The translations under genes and the position numbers were made by a program. Shown piece after piece: positions 14,692 to 20,642 of a stretch of 20,642 nt of DNA. The number at the start of each line of letters is the position of its first letter. Within the stretch, counting starts at the first letter, position 1. The notes below the pieces were generated by a model, which saw nothing but the letters and a program-made list of their open reading frames with translations, was not told the origin of the DNA and did not search any database. Source of the DNA: Pseudomonadota bacterium (GTDB lineage: Bacteria; Pseudomonadota; Gammaproteobacteria; Steroidobacterales; Steroidobacteraceae); assembly GCA_023433515.1 (NCBI GenBank), contig JAEZCN010000040.1:1-20642 (forward strand), in the 5' to 3' direction.

Positions 14692-15626
14692 GCGTTCTTC
14701 CCGACGGTGCCGAGGCCGAGCGCCGTGTCCAGCCAGTCGAACACGGGCCTCCACAACACATCGCGATGTCGCGACGCGAAGAATCCCTCGTGACCGATGC
14801 GTTTCGAGCCGATGTCGGCGGGCGAATACCAGCGCTGCTCGCGCGCGGCGTCCGGAAAGAACTTGTTCAGCTCCGCGACGGTGCGCTGCGTGGCGATCGG
14901 ATCATCGGTGAACGCGACGTTGAGCAGTGGTCCACGGATCTCGCCGAACACGTTCCTGGATAGATAGGTATCGAGGTCCGGACCGAAGTGGCTGGGACGC
15001 AGGCACCAGCGCTTCCATTCCTCGTAGACGCCGCGCGGCAGTGGCAGGCCGGTCCAGCCGCCGCCGCTCGGAATGTAGCCTTTGAGCGCGAGCATCACGG
15101 GGCCGTGCACGCGCCAGAACCACCAGGCGAGATACTTGAACGGTGCGTGCTCCCAGCGCCAGTAACCCACCGACGTCCCGATCTGCACGTGGGCGCGGGC
15201 CAGCGCGTGATTCTGGAGGAGTCCCAGTAACTGGCCGCCGATGCTGTGTCCGAGGGTGGCGAGCGGCAGTCCCTGCGCACGCTGCGCCGCTGCGTCGAGC
15301 GCGGCGGGCATGTCGAGCAAGCCCCAGTCGCTCATGCGCGTCGTTTCCGTCGCGAGATCCTTCGGCGCGGACGCGCCCATTCCGCGATAGTCGTAGACCA
15401 GCGCGTCATACCCGCGCCCGGCCGCATAGGCCGCGATCTTGAAGTAGAAAGTCTGCGGGAATCCCGTCCCGCCGCTGATCATGACGACCGCGCGGCGGCG
15501 CGGCGCGGAGAACCAGTGTGCGGAGAGCTCGCGGCCGTCGGCGCAGCGGAGGGTGAATGGCTGCGGCGCCACTCCAGCTTCAGGGGGCGCCGCTGCTTCC
15601 ATGCTGCGTGCCTGCTCCGGCGTCAC
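14688..15626 (-). CDS. Alpha/beta hydrolase, COG4757-like
   Basis: 312 residues from GTG 15626. Cytosolic serine hydrolase with LVYDYRGMGAS, the nucleophile elbow GHSIGG (Ser128), Asp241/Asp242 in AFTDDPIAT and His279 in GHEGFF, a full triad. A tryptophan-rich lid segment (YWRWEHAPFKYLAWWFWRVHGP, 155-176) lies between strands 6 and 7 and could line a hydrophobic substrate pocket; the natural substrate of this family is not known. The GTG overlaps the oxyR stop by four bases (GTGA) and is preceded by AGAGG; an internal ATG at 15602 (304 residues) is a possible alternative start. The frame continues upstream to 16655, but that portion is a shadow of oxyR. The 3' end overlaps the CHAT gene start by GTGA as well, so oxyR, this hydrolase and the CHAT protein are probably translated as a coupled set. 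Confidence 0.88.
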   Translation of the reverse strand: MTPEQARSMEAAAPPEAGVAPQPFTLRCADGRELSAHWFSAPRRRAVVMISGGTGFPQTFYFKIAAYAAGRGYDALVYDYRGMGASAPKDLATETTRMSDWGLLDMPAALDAAAQRAQGLPLATLGHSIGGQLLGLLQNHALARAHVQIGTSVGYWRWEHAPFKYLAWWFWRVHGPVMLALKGYIPSGGGWTGLPLPRGVYEEWKRWCLRPSHFGPDLDTYLSRNVFGEIRGPLLNVAFTDDPIATQRTVAELNKFFPDAAREQRWYSPADIGSKRIGHEGFFASRHRDVLWRPVFDWLDTALGLGTVGKNA

Positions 15627-16519
15627 AGCGCGTGGGCCTCTATCTGTTTCGCGAGTGCGAGGATGGCCGCGCGCCGCGCGCTCGACTTGCGCCACACCGC
15701 GCCGATCGTGCGCTTCGGCACGGGTTTCGCGAACGGGCGAATCGCGACGCCGCGCGCGTTGCCGTACGCACCGCGTCCGGCGAGCTCGGGCAGCAGCGTG
15801 ATTCCCACGCCCGCCGCCACCATCTGCCGCAGTGTTTCCAGGCTCGTGGCGCGGAAGTCCTGCTTCTCCTGCACGCCCGTGCCCGCACAGATGTCGAGCG
15901 CCTGGTCGCGCAGGCAGTGACCGTCCTCGAGCAGCAACAGCGTCTCGCGGTCGAGATCCTCGACCTTGATGTGCGCGCGCGAGGCGAGGCGGTGGTCCGC
16001 GGGCATCGCGACCGCGAACGGCTCCTCGTACAGCTCGTACACGTCGAGGCCATCGAGTGTCACCGGCAGCGCGAGGATGCCGACGTCGATCTCGCCCGAG
16101 TGCAGCTTCTCGAGCATCGGGTCGGTCTGGTACTCGTACAGCATCAGCTCGAGACGTGGCAGCGCCTTGCGCAACTTGGCCGCGACGTTCGGTAGTAGAT
16201 AGGGACCGATGGTCGGCAGCAGCGCGAGCTTGAGACGCCCGGCCAGCGGGTCGCTGTGACCCTTGGCGATCTCGACGATTTCGTCGCTCGCCTCGAGGAT
16301 GCGGCGCGCTCGCTCGACGATTTCCTCGCCGGCGGCCGTCAGCGAGACGCGCTTGGGCGCGCGCTCGATGAGCTGCACGCCGAGGTAGTCCTCGAGTTTC
16401 TTGAGCTGCGCCGAAAGCGTCGGCTGGCTCACGAAGCTGCGCTCCGCGGCACGGCCGAAATGGCGCGTGTCCGCGACGGCGACGAGGTAACGCAGGTCCT
16501 TGAGCTTGAGGTCGGCCAT
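15623..16519 (-). CDS. oxyR: Hydrogen-peroxide sensing regulator OxyR
   Basis: 298 residues. LysR-type with an N-terminal helix-turn-helix (FGRAAERSFVSQPTLSAQLKKLE, then RAPKRVSLTAAGE). The OxyR redox motif is intact: LLLEDGHCLRDQALDICAG, with Cys202 and Cys211 equivalent to the pair that forms the disulfide on peroxide oxidation. The following RATSLETLRQMVAAGVGITLLPELA is also OxyR-specific. It activates peroxide-defence genes when oxidised and usually represses itself. It is divergent from ahpC, with an OxyR box in the gap that overlaps its own start codon, so autorepression is expected. It is the first gene of a minus-strand transcript that continues into two hydrolase genes. Start at ATG 16519. 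Confidence 0.97.
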   Translation of the reverse strand: MADLKLKDLRYLVAVADTRHFGRAAERSFVSQPTLSAQLKKLEDYLGVQLIERAPKRVSLTAAGEEIVERARRILEASDEIVEIAKGHSDPLAGRLKLALLPTIGPYLLPNVAAKLRKALPRLELMLYEYQTDPMLEKLHSGEIDVGILALPVTLDGLDVYELYEEPFAVAMPADHRLASRAHIKVEDLDRETLLLLEDGHCLRDQALDICAGTGVQEKQDFRATSLETLRQMVAAGVGITLLPELAGRGAYGNARGVAIRPFAKPVPKRTIGAVWRKSSARRAAILALAKQIEAHAL

Positions 16520-16554
16520 AGATGCTCTCTATCGAGTTTATCCAATCAATCGAT
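16518..16554. promoter_or_regulatory. OxyR operator between oxyR and ahpC
   Basis: The OxyR consensus has four tetranucleotide elements, each spaced by seven bases: ATAG, CTAT, ATAG, CTAT. Here the first two are exact (16518-16521 and 16529-16532) and the next two are ATCC (16540-16543) and CGAT (16551-16554), matching two and three of four bases, with all spacings exactly seven. Bases 16541-16556 also form a palindrome CCAATC-AATC-GATTGG. The first element overlaps the oxyR start codon, which fits autorepression. The last borders the -35 of ahpC, where OxyR classically contacts RNA polymerase. Confidence 0.8.
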
Positions 16555-16583
16555 TGGCCGAAATGGGGGCCACCCCGGAGAAT
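16554..16583 (+). promoter_or_regulatory. Likely ahpC promoter
   Basis: TTGGCC (16554-16559, 4/6 to -35) and GAGAAT (16578-16583, 4/6 to -10) are separated by 18 bases and start exactly at the downstream edge of the OxyR box, as in activated OxyR promoters. The weak boxes fit activator dependence. Confidence 0.5.
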
Positions 16584-16664
16584 GCCCCACATCGAATTAC
16601 GGCCGGCACCGCAACCCTGTGGGAGGGGACCCGGGACAGGCCAGTGTTTCACCAAGGAGCAAGC

Positions 16665-17204
16665 ATGTTAGGTATCGGCAAGAAGTTCCCCGATTACTCG
16701 CTGACGGGCGTCGTTTCGAACGACCAGGCGAAGGCGTTCCAGACGTTCGACCAGGATTCGAACAAGGGCAAGTGGCGTGTAGTCTTTTTCTGGCCGAAGG
16801 ACTTCACCTTCGTGTGCCCGACCGAGATCGCGGCCTTCGGCAAGCTCGAGAAGGAGTTCAAGGCGCGCGATGCGCAGCTACTGGGCGTATCTGTCGACAG
16901 CGAATACGTGCACCACGCCTGGCGCAGCACCAAGGAAGAGCTGAAGAACCTGCCCTTCCCGATGCTCTCGGACATCAAGCGCGAGCTGTCGACCGAGCTC
17001 GGCGTCCTGGATGAGGCCGCGGGTGTTTCGCAGCGCGCGACCTACATCGTGGATCCGGAAGGCGTGATCCGCTTCGTGTACGTCACCGATCTGTCGGTCG
17101 GCCGCAGCCCGGAGGAAGTCCTCCGCGTGCTCGACGCGCTGCAGACCGACGAGCTGTGCCCCTGCAACTGGAAGCAGGGCGAAGAGACGCTGAAGGCGGC
17201 CTGA
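16665..17204 (+). CDS. ahpC: Peroxiredoxin AhpC (AhpD-partnered type)
   Basis: 179 residues. Two-cysteine peroxiredoxin that reduces hydrogen and organic peroxides. The peroxidatic Cys51 is in FTFVCPTE. Two C-terminal cysteines, Cys165 and Cys167, are in DELCPCNWKQGE, the arrangement of the AhpC proteins that work with AhpD (mycobacterial type with three cysteines) rather than with AhpF. This fits the ahpD gene next door and the absence of ahpF. The frame extends upstream to 16500, but the ATG at 16665 with AAGGAG and the native N-terminus MLGIGKKFPDY fix the start. OxyR box and promoter lie 100-150 bases upstream. Confidence 0.96.
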   Translation: MLGIGKKFPDYSLTGVVSNDQAKAFQTFDQDSNKGKWRVVFFWPKDFTFVCPTEIAAFGKLEKEFKARDAQLLGVSVDSEYVHHAWRSTKEELKNLPFPMLSDIKRELSTELGVLDEAAGVSQRATYIVDPEGVIRFVYVTDLSVGRSPEEVLRVLDALQTDELCPCNWKQGEETLKAA

Positions 17205-17239
17205 AGAAGACGCCTGAAGCGCTAGCAACCAGCAAATCC

Positions 17240-17263
17240 GGAGGCGGCCCCGCGGCCGCCTCC
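17240..17263 (+). other. GC-rich hairpin between ahpC and ahpD
   Basis: A perfect 10-bp stem GGAGGCGGCC (17240-17249) with its complement (17254-17263) and a CCGC loop lies in the 76-base gap between ahpC and ahpD, 17 bases before the ahpD start. There is no T-run, so it is not a good intrinsic terminator. It could protect the ahpC end of the transcript from 3' decay or attenuate, which would leave more AhpC than AhpD. The ahpD ribosome site GAGGAG lies just downstream. Confidence 0.6.
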
Positions 17264-17280
17264 CATTCGAGGAGCACGAC

Positions 17281-17850
17281 ATGACGATTGAAAACATTCG
17301 CGACGCGCTGCCCGACTACGCGCGCGATCTGAAGCTGAACCTGGGCTCGGTGCTCACCACGAATGGCGCGCCGGGGCTCAACGAAAAGCAGATCTGGTCG
17401 ATCGCGCTGGCCACGGCCATCGCCTCTCGCAATACCTCGATCGCCCGGATCGTGGAAGCGGAATCCCGCGCGCACCTCACGGACAAGGACATCGAAGGCG
17501 CCAGGGCCGCCGCGGCCATCATGGGCATGAACAACATCTACTACCGCTTCCTGCATCTCGTGGAAGACGGCGAGTACCAGACGATGCCGGCGCGGCTGCG
17601 CATGAACGTGATCGCGAACCACGGCATCGACAAGCTCGACTTCGAGCTGATCTCGCTCGCGGTGTCGGCCGTAAACGGTTGCGGCCTGTGCATCACGTCG
17701 CACGAGAAGAAGCTTCGCCAGCACGATGTCTCGCGCGAGTCGATCCAGAGCGCGGTGCGCATCGCGGCGACCATCCATGCCGTCGCGGGTGTGGCCGAGT
17801 TCGAGCGGAGCGCACCGGTCGCGGCCGCTTCGACGGAACTCGCCGCCTGA
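17281..17850 (+). CDS. ahpD: Alkylhydroperoxidase AhpD
   Basis: 189 residues, AhpD/carboxymuconolactone-decarboxylase fold, all-helical. The active site is NGCGLCITSH: Cys134 and Cys137 form the CxxC, with His141 downstream and Glu122 in FEL as the proton-relay residue, spacing identical to mycobacterial AhpD (Glu118, Cys130, Cys133, His137). In that species AhpD passes electrons from dihydrolipoamide (lipoylated SucB and lipoamide dehydrogenase) to AhpC. Full length; GAGGAG before the ATG. Follows ahpC by 76 bases and is followed by a strong terminator. The organism therefore probably uses the AhpD route instead of AhpF. Confidence 0.95.
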   Translation: MTIENIRDALPDYARDLKLNLGSVLTTNGAPGLNEKQIWSIALATAIASRNTSIARIVEAESRAHLTDKDIEGARAAAAIMGMNNIYYRFLHLVEDGEYQTMPARLRMNVIANHGIDKLDFELISLAVSAVNGCGLCITSHEKKLRQHDVSRESIQSAVRIAATIHAVAGVAEFERSAPVAAASTELAA

Positions 17851-17901
17851 GGCGTTGATTCGGTAAGTATCGGTCATCCCCCTCCCTGTTGGCCGATAAT
17901 G

Positions 17902-17928
17902 AGGCGCCTGGCATCCAGGCGCCTTTTC
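17902..17928 (+). terminator. Strong intrinsic terminator after ahpD
   Basis: AGGCGCCTGG (17902-17911) and its perfect complement (17915-17924) with a CAT loop are followed by TTTTC. It closes the ahpC-ahpD transcript, about 50 bases after the ahpD stop, and ends ten bases before the Nudix start. Confidence 0.9.
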
Positions 17929-17937
17929 TCTTGGGCA

Positions 17938-18354
17938 ATGAAGAAGCCGCCACTTTCCGCAGGTGTCGTCGTCGTGCGCCGGGCCGACGAAGGTTGGCGC
18001 GTTCTGCTGCTGCGCGCCTACAACTACTGGGATTGCCCGAAGGGCCTGGCAGAGGAGGGCGAAGATCCGCTAGCTACCGCCCGGCGCGAGGCGCGTGAGG
18101 AAGCCTCGCTCGACGACCTGGAGTTCGCATGGGGCGATGTCTTCGTCGAAACCGAACCGTACGGCCGGGATATAAAGGTGGCGCGCTACTACGTCGCGCG
18201 CACCAACATGGAGAAGATCAAACTACCCGCGAGCCCCGAACTCGGTCGCCCCGAGCACCACGAATGGCGTTGGTGCGATTTCGAAACCGCCGAACAACTC
18301 GTGAACGACCGCCTCTGGAAAGTGCTGCGCTGGGCCCGGGACGTCGTGGACTAA
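17938..18354 (+). CDS. Nudix hydrolase, Ap4A-hydrolase-like
   Basis: 138 residues. Hydrolyses a nucleoside diphosphate linked to another moiety. The domain begins SAGVVVVRR and contains NYWDCPKGLAEEGE, then the helix REAREEAS (residues about 65-72), which is the Nudix box G-x5-E-x7-REUXEEXGU except that the final Gly is Ser here. The WDCPKG reads like the bis(5'-nucleosyl)-tetraphosphatase subgroup (usually W.FPKG). C-terminus EWRWCDFETAEQLVNDRLW fits the family. The frame is open back to 17899, inside the terminator hairpin; ATG 17938 is the sensible start although only TGGG precedes it. Its own promoter must lie in the ahpD tail or the terminator region, or it is read by partial readthrough. 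Confidence 0.85.
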   Translation: MKKPPLSAGVVVVRRADEGWRVLLLRAYNYWDCPKGLAEEGEDPLATARREAREEASLDDLEFAWGDVFVETEPYGRDIKVARYYVARTNMEKIKLPASPELGRPEHHEWRWCDFETAEQLVNDRLWKVLRWARDVVD

Positions 18355-18375
18355 GAGGGTGCCTGGCACCCTCTT
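18353..18375. terminator. Hairpin between the convergent Nudix and dehydrogenase genes
   Basis: AAGAGGGTG (18353-18361) and CACCCTCTT (18367-18375) form a perfect 9-bp stem around CCTGG, spanning from the Nudix stop codon to the dehydrogenase stop codon. There is no long T-run. It can act as a bidirectional stop. The core GGGTGCCTGGCACCC is a near-perfect palindrome of the kind seen as dispersed repeats in some proteobacterial genomes. Confidence 0.55.
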
Positions 18376-19352
18376 CACACCACCCGTCCCCGCCGTCCGC
18401 CGCGCAGGAAATCCTCGATGTTCGCGGCGAGCTCGTCGACGGCGCGCTGGCGCGCTTCGAACGCGGCCCAGGCGATGTGCGGGGTCACGATGAGATTCGG
18501 GATGCCGGGCTCGAGCAGAGGACTGCCGTCCACCGGCGGTTCCTGCGGCAGTACGTCGATCGCCGCGCCACCGAGATCGCCGCCTTTCAGCGCCGCCACC
18601 AGCGCTTCGAGATCCACCAGCGCGCCACGCGCGGTGTTCACGAGGATCGCATCGGATTTCATCATCGAAAGCTCGCGCGCGCCGATCAGTCCCTGCGTCG
18701 CGGGTGTGAGCGGGCAGTGGAGCGACAGCACGTCGGCACTACGCAGCACCTCTTCCAGCGTCACGCGCGCCGGTGAGCTCACGGTCGTCGCATCATTCGC
18801 GGTCGATCCCGGCCGCTGGGCCACCAGCACCCGCATGCCGAGCGCATCCTCGCAGACCTTCGCCACCGCACGGCCGAGCGTGCCGTACCCGACGATGCCC
18901 AGGATCTTCCCGTTGAGTTCGCGAATCGGCGCGCCCGGTACGGAGAACTGCTCGCAGTGCGCCCAGGTGCCATCGATCGCGGCCTGCCCGTATTCGCGCA
19001 GCCGGTGCGTCAACGCGAGGATCACGCCGAGCACGTGCTGCGCCACCGATACCGTGCAGTAGTCACGGATGTTGCACACCGCGATCCCGAGCTCGCGCGC
19101 GGCCTCGAGATCCACGTTGTTCGTGCCGGTCGCCGTCAAGCCGACGAACCGCAGCCCGGGCACAGCGCGCATGCGCGCGCGCGAGATGTTCAGCTTGTTA
19201 GTCAGGATGAACTCGCAGCCCGCGATGCGCTCGTCGACCTCCGCGTCGCTGGACGTCGGATAGAGCTTTATCCCGGGCAACACGCGTTCGAGAGCCGAGG
19301 TATCCAGATCGTCGTGACTGACGGTGCCGAAATCCAGGAATACCGCTCTCAT
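18375..19352 (-). CDS. D-2-hydroxyacid dehydrogenase (hydroxypyruvate/glyoxylate reductase type)
   Basis: 325 residues. NAD(P)-dependent oxidoreductase that interconverts 2-hydroxyacids and 2-oxoacids in the cytosol. Nucleotide-binding GYGTLG (155-160), the active-site Arg242 in NTARGALVD, Glu271 in PQEPP and His292 in TPHIAWA are all present. FVGLTATGTNNVD and YCTVSVAQHVLG match the glycerate/hydroxypyruvate reductase branch. After the second Rossmann strand the sequence is VLVAQRPG, without an acidic residue, so NADPH use is possible. ATG 19352 is preceded by GAGG. It lies 16 bases after the RND gene on the same strand, probably one transcript, with no obvious functional link. Confidence 0.93.
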   Translation of the reverse strand: MRAVFLDFGTVSHDDLDTSALERVLPGIKLYPTSSDAEVDERIAGCEFILTNKLNISRARMRAVPGLRFVGLTATGTNNVDLEAARELGIAVCNIRDYCTVSVAQHVLGVILALTHRLREYGQAAIDGTWAHCEQFSVPGAPIRELNGKILGIVGYGTLGRAVAKVCEDALGMRVLVAQRPGSTANDATTVSSPARVTLEEVLRSADVLSLHCPLTPATQGLIGARELSMMKSDAILVNTARGALVDLEALVAALKGGDLGGAAIDVLPQEPPVDGSPLLEPGIPNLIVTPHIAWAAFEARQRAVDELAANIEDFLRGGRRGRVV

Positions 19353-19368
19353 TCCGCCTCGCCTCTAG

Positions 19369-20642
19369 TCAGTCCTCCAGGCGCGAAGCGGGCGAGGGCG
19401 CCAGTCCGGCCGGGACCGCCAGAGTACCACCGGCTTCCGGCTTCACGGCAACCACGGGCGGTATCAGCTTGTACATCACCGGCGTCACGAGGCGCGCGAG
19501 CAGCGTCGAGGAAATGAGCCCGCCGATGATCACCCAGGCCATCGGCGAATAAAGTCCGATGTTCTGCAGCGCGAGCGGCATCAGACCACCAATCGCGGTC
19601 GCGGACGTCAGCAGGATCGGCAGGAAGCGGATCTCGCCGGCCTGTTCGATGGCCTCATCGAGCGGCACCCCCTGCTCACGGAGCTGGTTGGTGAAGTCGA
19701 CCAGCAGGATCGAGTTCTTGATCTCGATGCCCACGAGCGCGATGAAACCGATCGATGCAACGAACGAGATGTCGTTGCCCGAGATCAGCAGCATGAACAT
19801 TCCGCCGAGGACGCCGAGCGGCACCACGGTGAGTACGATGAGCGTCGACTTGAAGCTGCCGAACTCGAGCACGAGGATCGCGAAAATGCCGAAGATGGCC
19901 ACGATGATCGCGATGCCGATCCCGCCGAAGGCCTCCTGCGACGCTTCGTTCTCACCACCCAGGTCGTACTTGTAGCCGCGCGGCCAGTCCATCTCGTCGA
20001 GTTTCTTCGTGATCTGGCCCGTGAGCTCCGCGATGTTGTAGCCGGGCTGCGCGTCGGCGTCGATCGTCATCGCGCGTTCGCGGTTGAAGCGCTGGATCAG
20101 CGTCGGCGCCTTCTCGAACTCGAGGGAGGCCAGTTGCGAAAGTGGCAGCGTCGAGCCATTGAGCGTCGGCACGCGCACCTGCTCGAGCGCCCCGAACTGC
20201 GCCTGCTGCGTGATCGGCGTGCGCACGACGATCGGATACTGTTCGCCCGTGGAGTCCTTGAACGTGCCGACCGAGACGCCAGCGACCGACAACCTCACGG
20301 CGCGATCCAGCTCCGCGGTCTGCACGCCCAACTGCTGCGCCTTGCGCGAGTCGATGTTGAGCTTGAGATTCGTGCGCGAGACGTTGAGCGGGTTCTTCAC
20401 GTCGCGCGTGCCGGGCACCGACTTCACGAGATCCTCGACCTCGTGGCTCAGCGCCTCGATGACGTTGAGGTCGTTGCCGATCACGCGGATCGAGATCGGG
20501 GCCGAGATCGGCGGGCCGTTCGCGAATTCCTTCACGTAGATGTTCGCGGCCGGGTAACGCTCGAGTTTTTCGCGCAGCGCCTGCAGCTTCTCGGGTGTCT
20601 CGTCTGTGTCGTATTCGTGCAGTTGCACGAACACCTCGGCGT
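19369..20642 (-). CDS. RND-family efflux pump inner-membrane subunit, C-terminal part (runs off right edge)
   Basis: About 424 residues visible; the frame is open to the window end and the N-terminus lies outside. Resistance-nodulation-division transporter that pumps substrates from the inner membrane or periplasm using the proton gradient, normally with a periplasmic adaptor and an outer-membrane channel. Visible in order: the end of the second periplasmic (porter/docking) loop, including PISIRVIGNDLNVIEALS, GVSVGTF and KAPTLIQRFNRERAMTIDADAQPG; then the last five membrane helices (GIGIAIIVAIFGIFAILVLEF; STLIVLTVVPLGVLGG; SFVASIGFIALVGIEIKNSILLVDFTNQLREQG; RFLPILLTSATAIGGLMPLAL; WVIIGGLISSTLLARLVTPVMY). 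The IKNSILLVDF motif is typical of HAE-1/HME-like pumps. The final residues are a short Pro/Ala-rich tail. The preceding adaptor gene is presumably outside the window. Confidence 0.95.
   Translation of the reverse strand, partial: AEVFVQLHEYDTDETPEKLQALREKLERYPAANIYVKEFANGPPISAPISIRVIGNDLNVIEALSHEVEDLVKSVPGTRDVKNPLNVSRTNLKLNIDSRKAQQLGVQTAELDRAVRLSVAGVSVGTFKDSTGEQYPIVVRTPITQQAQFGALEQVRVPTLNGSTLPLSQLASLEFEKAPTLIQRFNRERAMTIDADAQPGYNIAELTGQITKKLDEMDWPRGYKYDLGGENEASQEAFGGIGIAIIVAIFGIFAILVLEFGSFKSTLIVLTVVPLGVLGGMFMLLISGNDISFVASIGFIALVGIEIKNSILLVDFTNQLREQGVPLDEAIEQAGEIRFLPILLTSATAIGGLMPLALQNIGLYSPMAWVIIGGLISSTLLARLVTPVMYKLIPPVVAVKPEAGGTLAVPAGLAPSPASRLED

Noticed and set aside
14692..14754. An upstream ATG that would add 21 residues to the CHAT protein.
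   Set aside because: The added residues overlap the hydrolase gene and are Arg-rich; the GTG at 14691 forms a GTGA overlap and has a ribosome site.
15627..16655. Upstream extension of the alpha/beta hydrolase frame across oxyR.
   Set aside because: The extension is a shadow of the confident oxyR gene; the start at the oxyR stop fits the overlap pattern.
17899..17937. Start of the Nudix protein at ATG 17899.
   Set aside because: It lies inside the ahpD terminator hairpin; the Nudix domain begins just after ATG 17938.

Overview
The window is GC-rich bacterial chromosome with strong third-position G/C bias, tightly packed genes, four-base stop/start overlaps and ordinary Shine-Dalgarno sites. 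The gene content fits a Gram-negative, aerobic, free-living proteobacterium that degrades plant polysaccharide: a secreted GH10 xylanase, an RND pump, OxyR with AhpC/AhpD, and a 600-residue acyl-CoA dehydrogenase. My best guess is a gammaproteobacterium near the Steroidobacter/Nevskia/Xanthomonadales groups, but this rests on protein flavour only. I see no rRNA, tRNA, CRISPR array, IS element, integrase or phage gene.

Layout, left to right. (1) 1-514, minus: the N-terminal part of an unrecognised protein that runs off the left edge. (2) 852-2819, plus: a secreted modular xylanase closed by a strong terminator. (3) 2880-3383, minus: a DUF1993 protein, divergent from a plus-strand run of LysR regulator, acyl-CoA dehydrogenase and Tat-signal aldo/keto reductase (3449-7150). 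(4) 9753-7228, minus: a four-gene operon of TerC-family membrane protein, small membrane protein, prohibitin-like SPFH protein and HAD phosphatase. (5) 9776-11692, plus: a secreted DUF5060/DUF4038 glycosidase-like protein whose start lies only about 22 bp from the divergent terC start. (6) 16519-11713, minus: oxyR, an alpha/beta hydrolase and a 992-residue lipase-like/CHAT-protease fusion, joined by two successive GTGA stop/start overlaps. (7) 16665-17850, plus: ahpC-ahpD, divergent from oxyR across a good OxyR operator, with a hairpin between the two genes and a strong terminator after ahpD. (8) 17938-18354, plus: a Nudix hydrolase. (9) 20642-18375, minus: the C-terminal part of an RND pump followed by a D-2-hydroxyacid dehydrogenase.

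The centre of interest is region 6-7. OxyR with its two redox cysteines and the AhpC/AhpD pair form a textbook peroxide-response module. Fused to the oxyR transcript are a stand-alone alpha/beta hydrolase and a giant protein that carries an intact lipase-type Ser-Asp-His triad, a macro/M17-like middle domain and an intact CHAT (caspase-like) His-Cys dyad. An arginine-rich segment follows the CHAT catalytic Cys directly, where the p20/p10 processing linker lies in caspases and metacaspases. A peroxide-linked caspase-like protease/lipase is a plausible and, to my knowledge, uncharacterised arrangement. The rest of the window is ordinary metabolism with a few points of detail.
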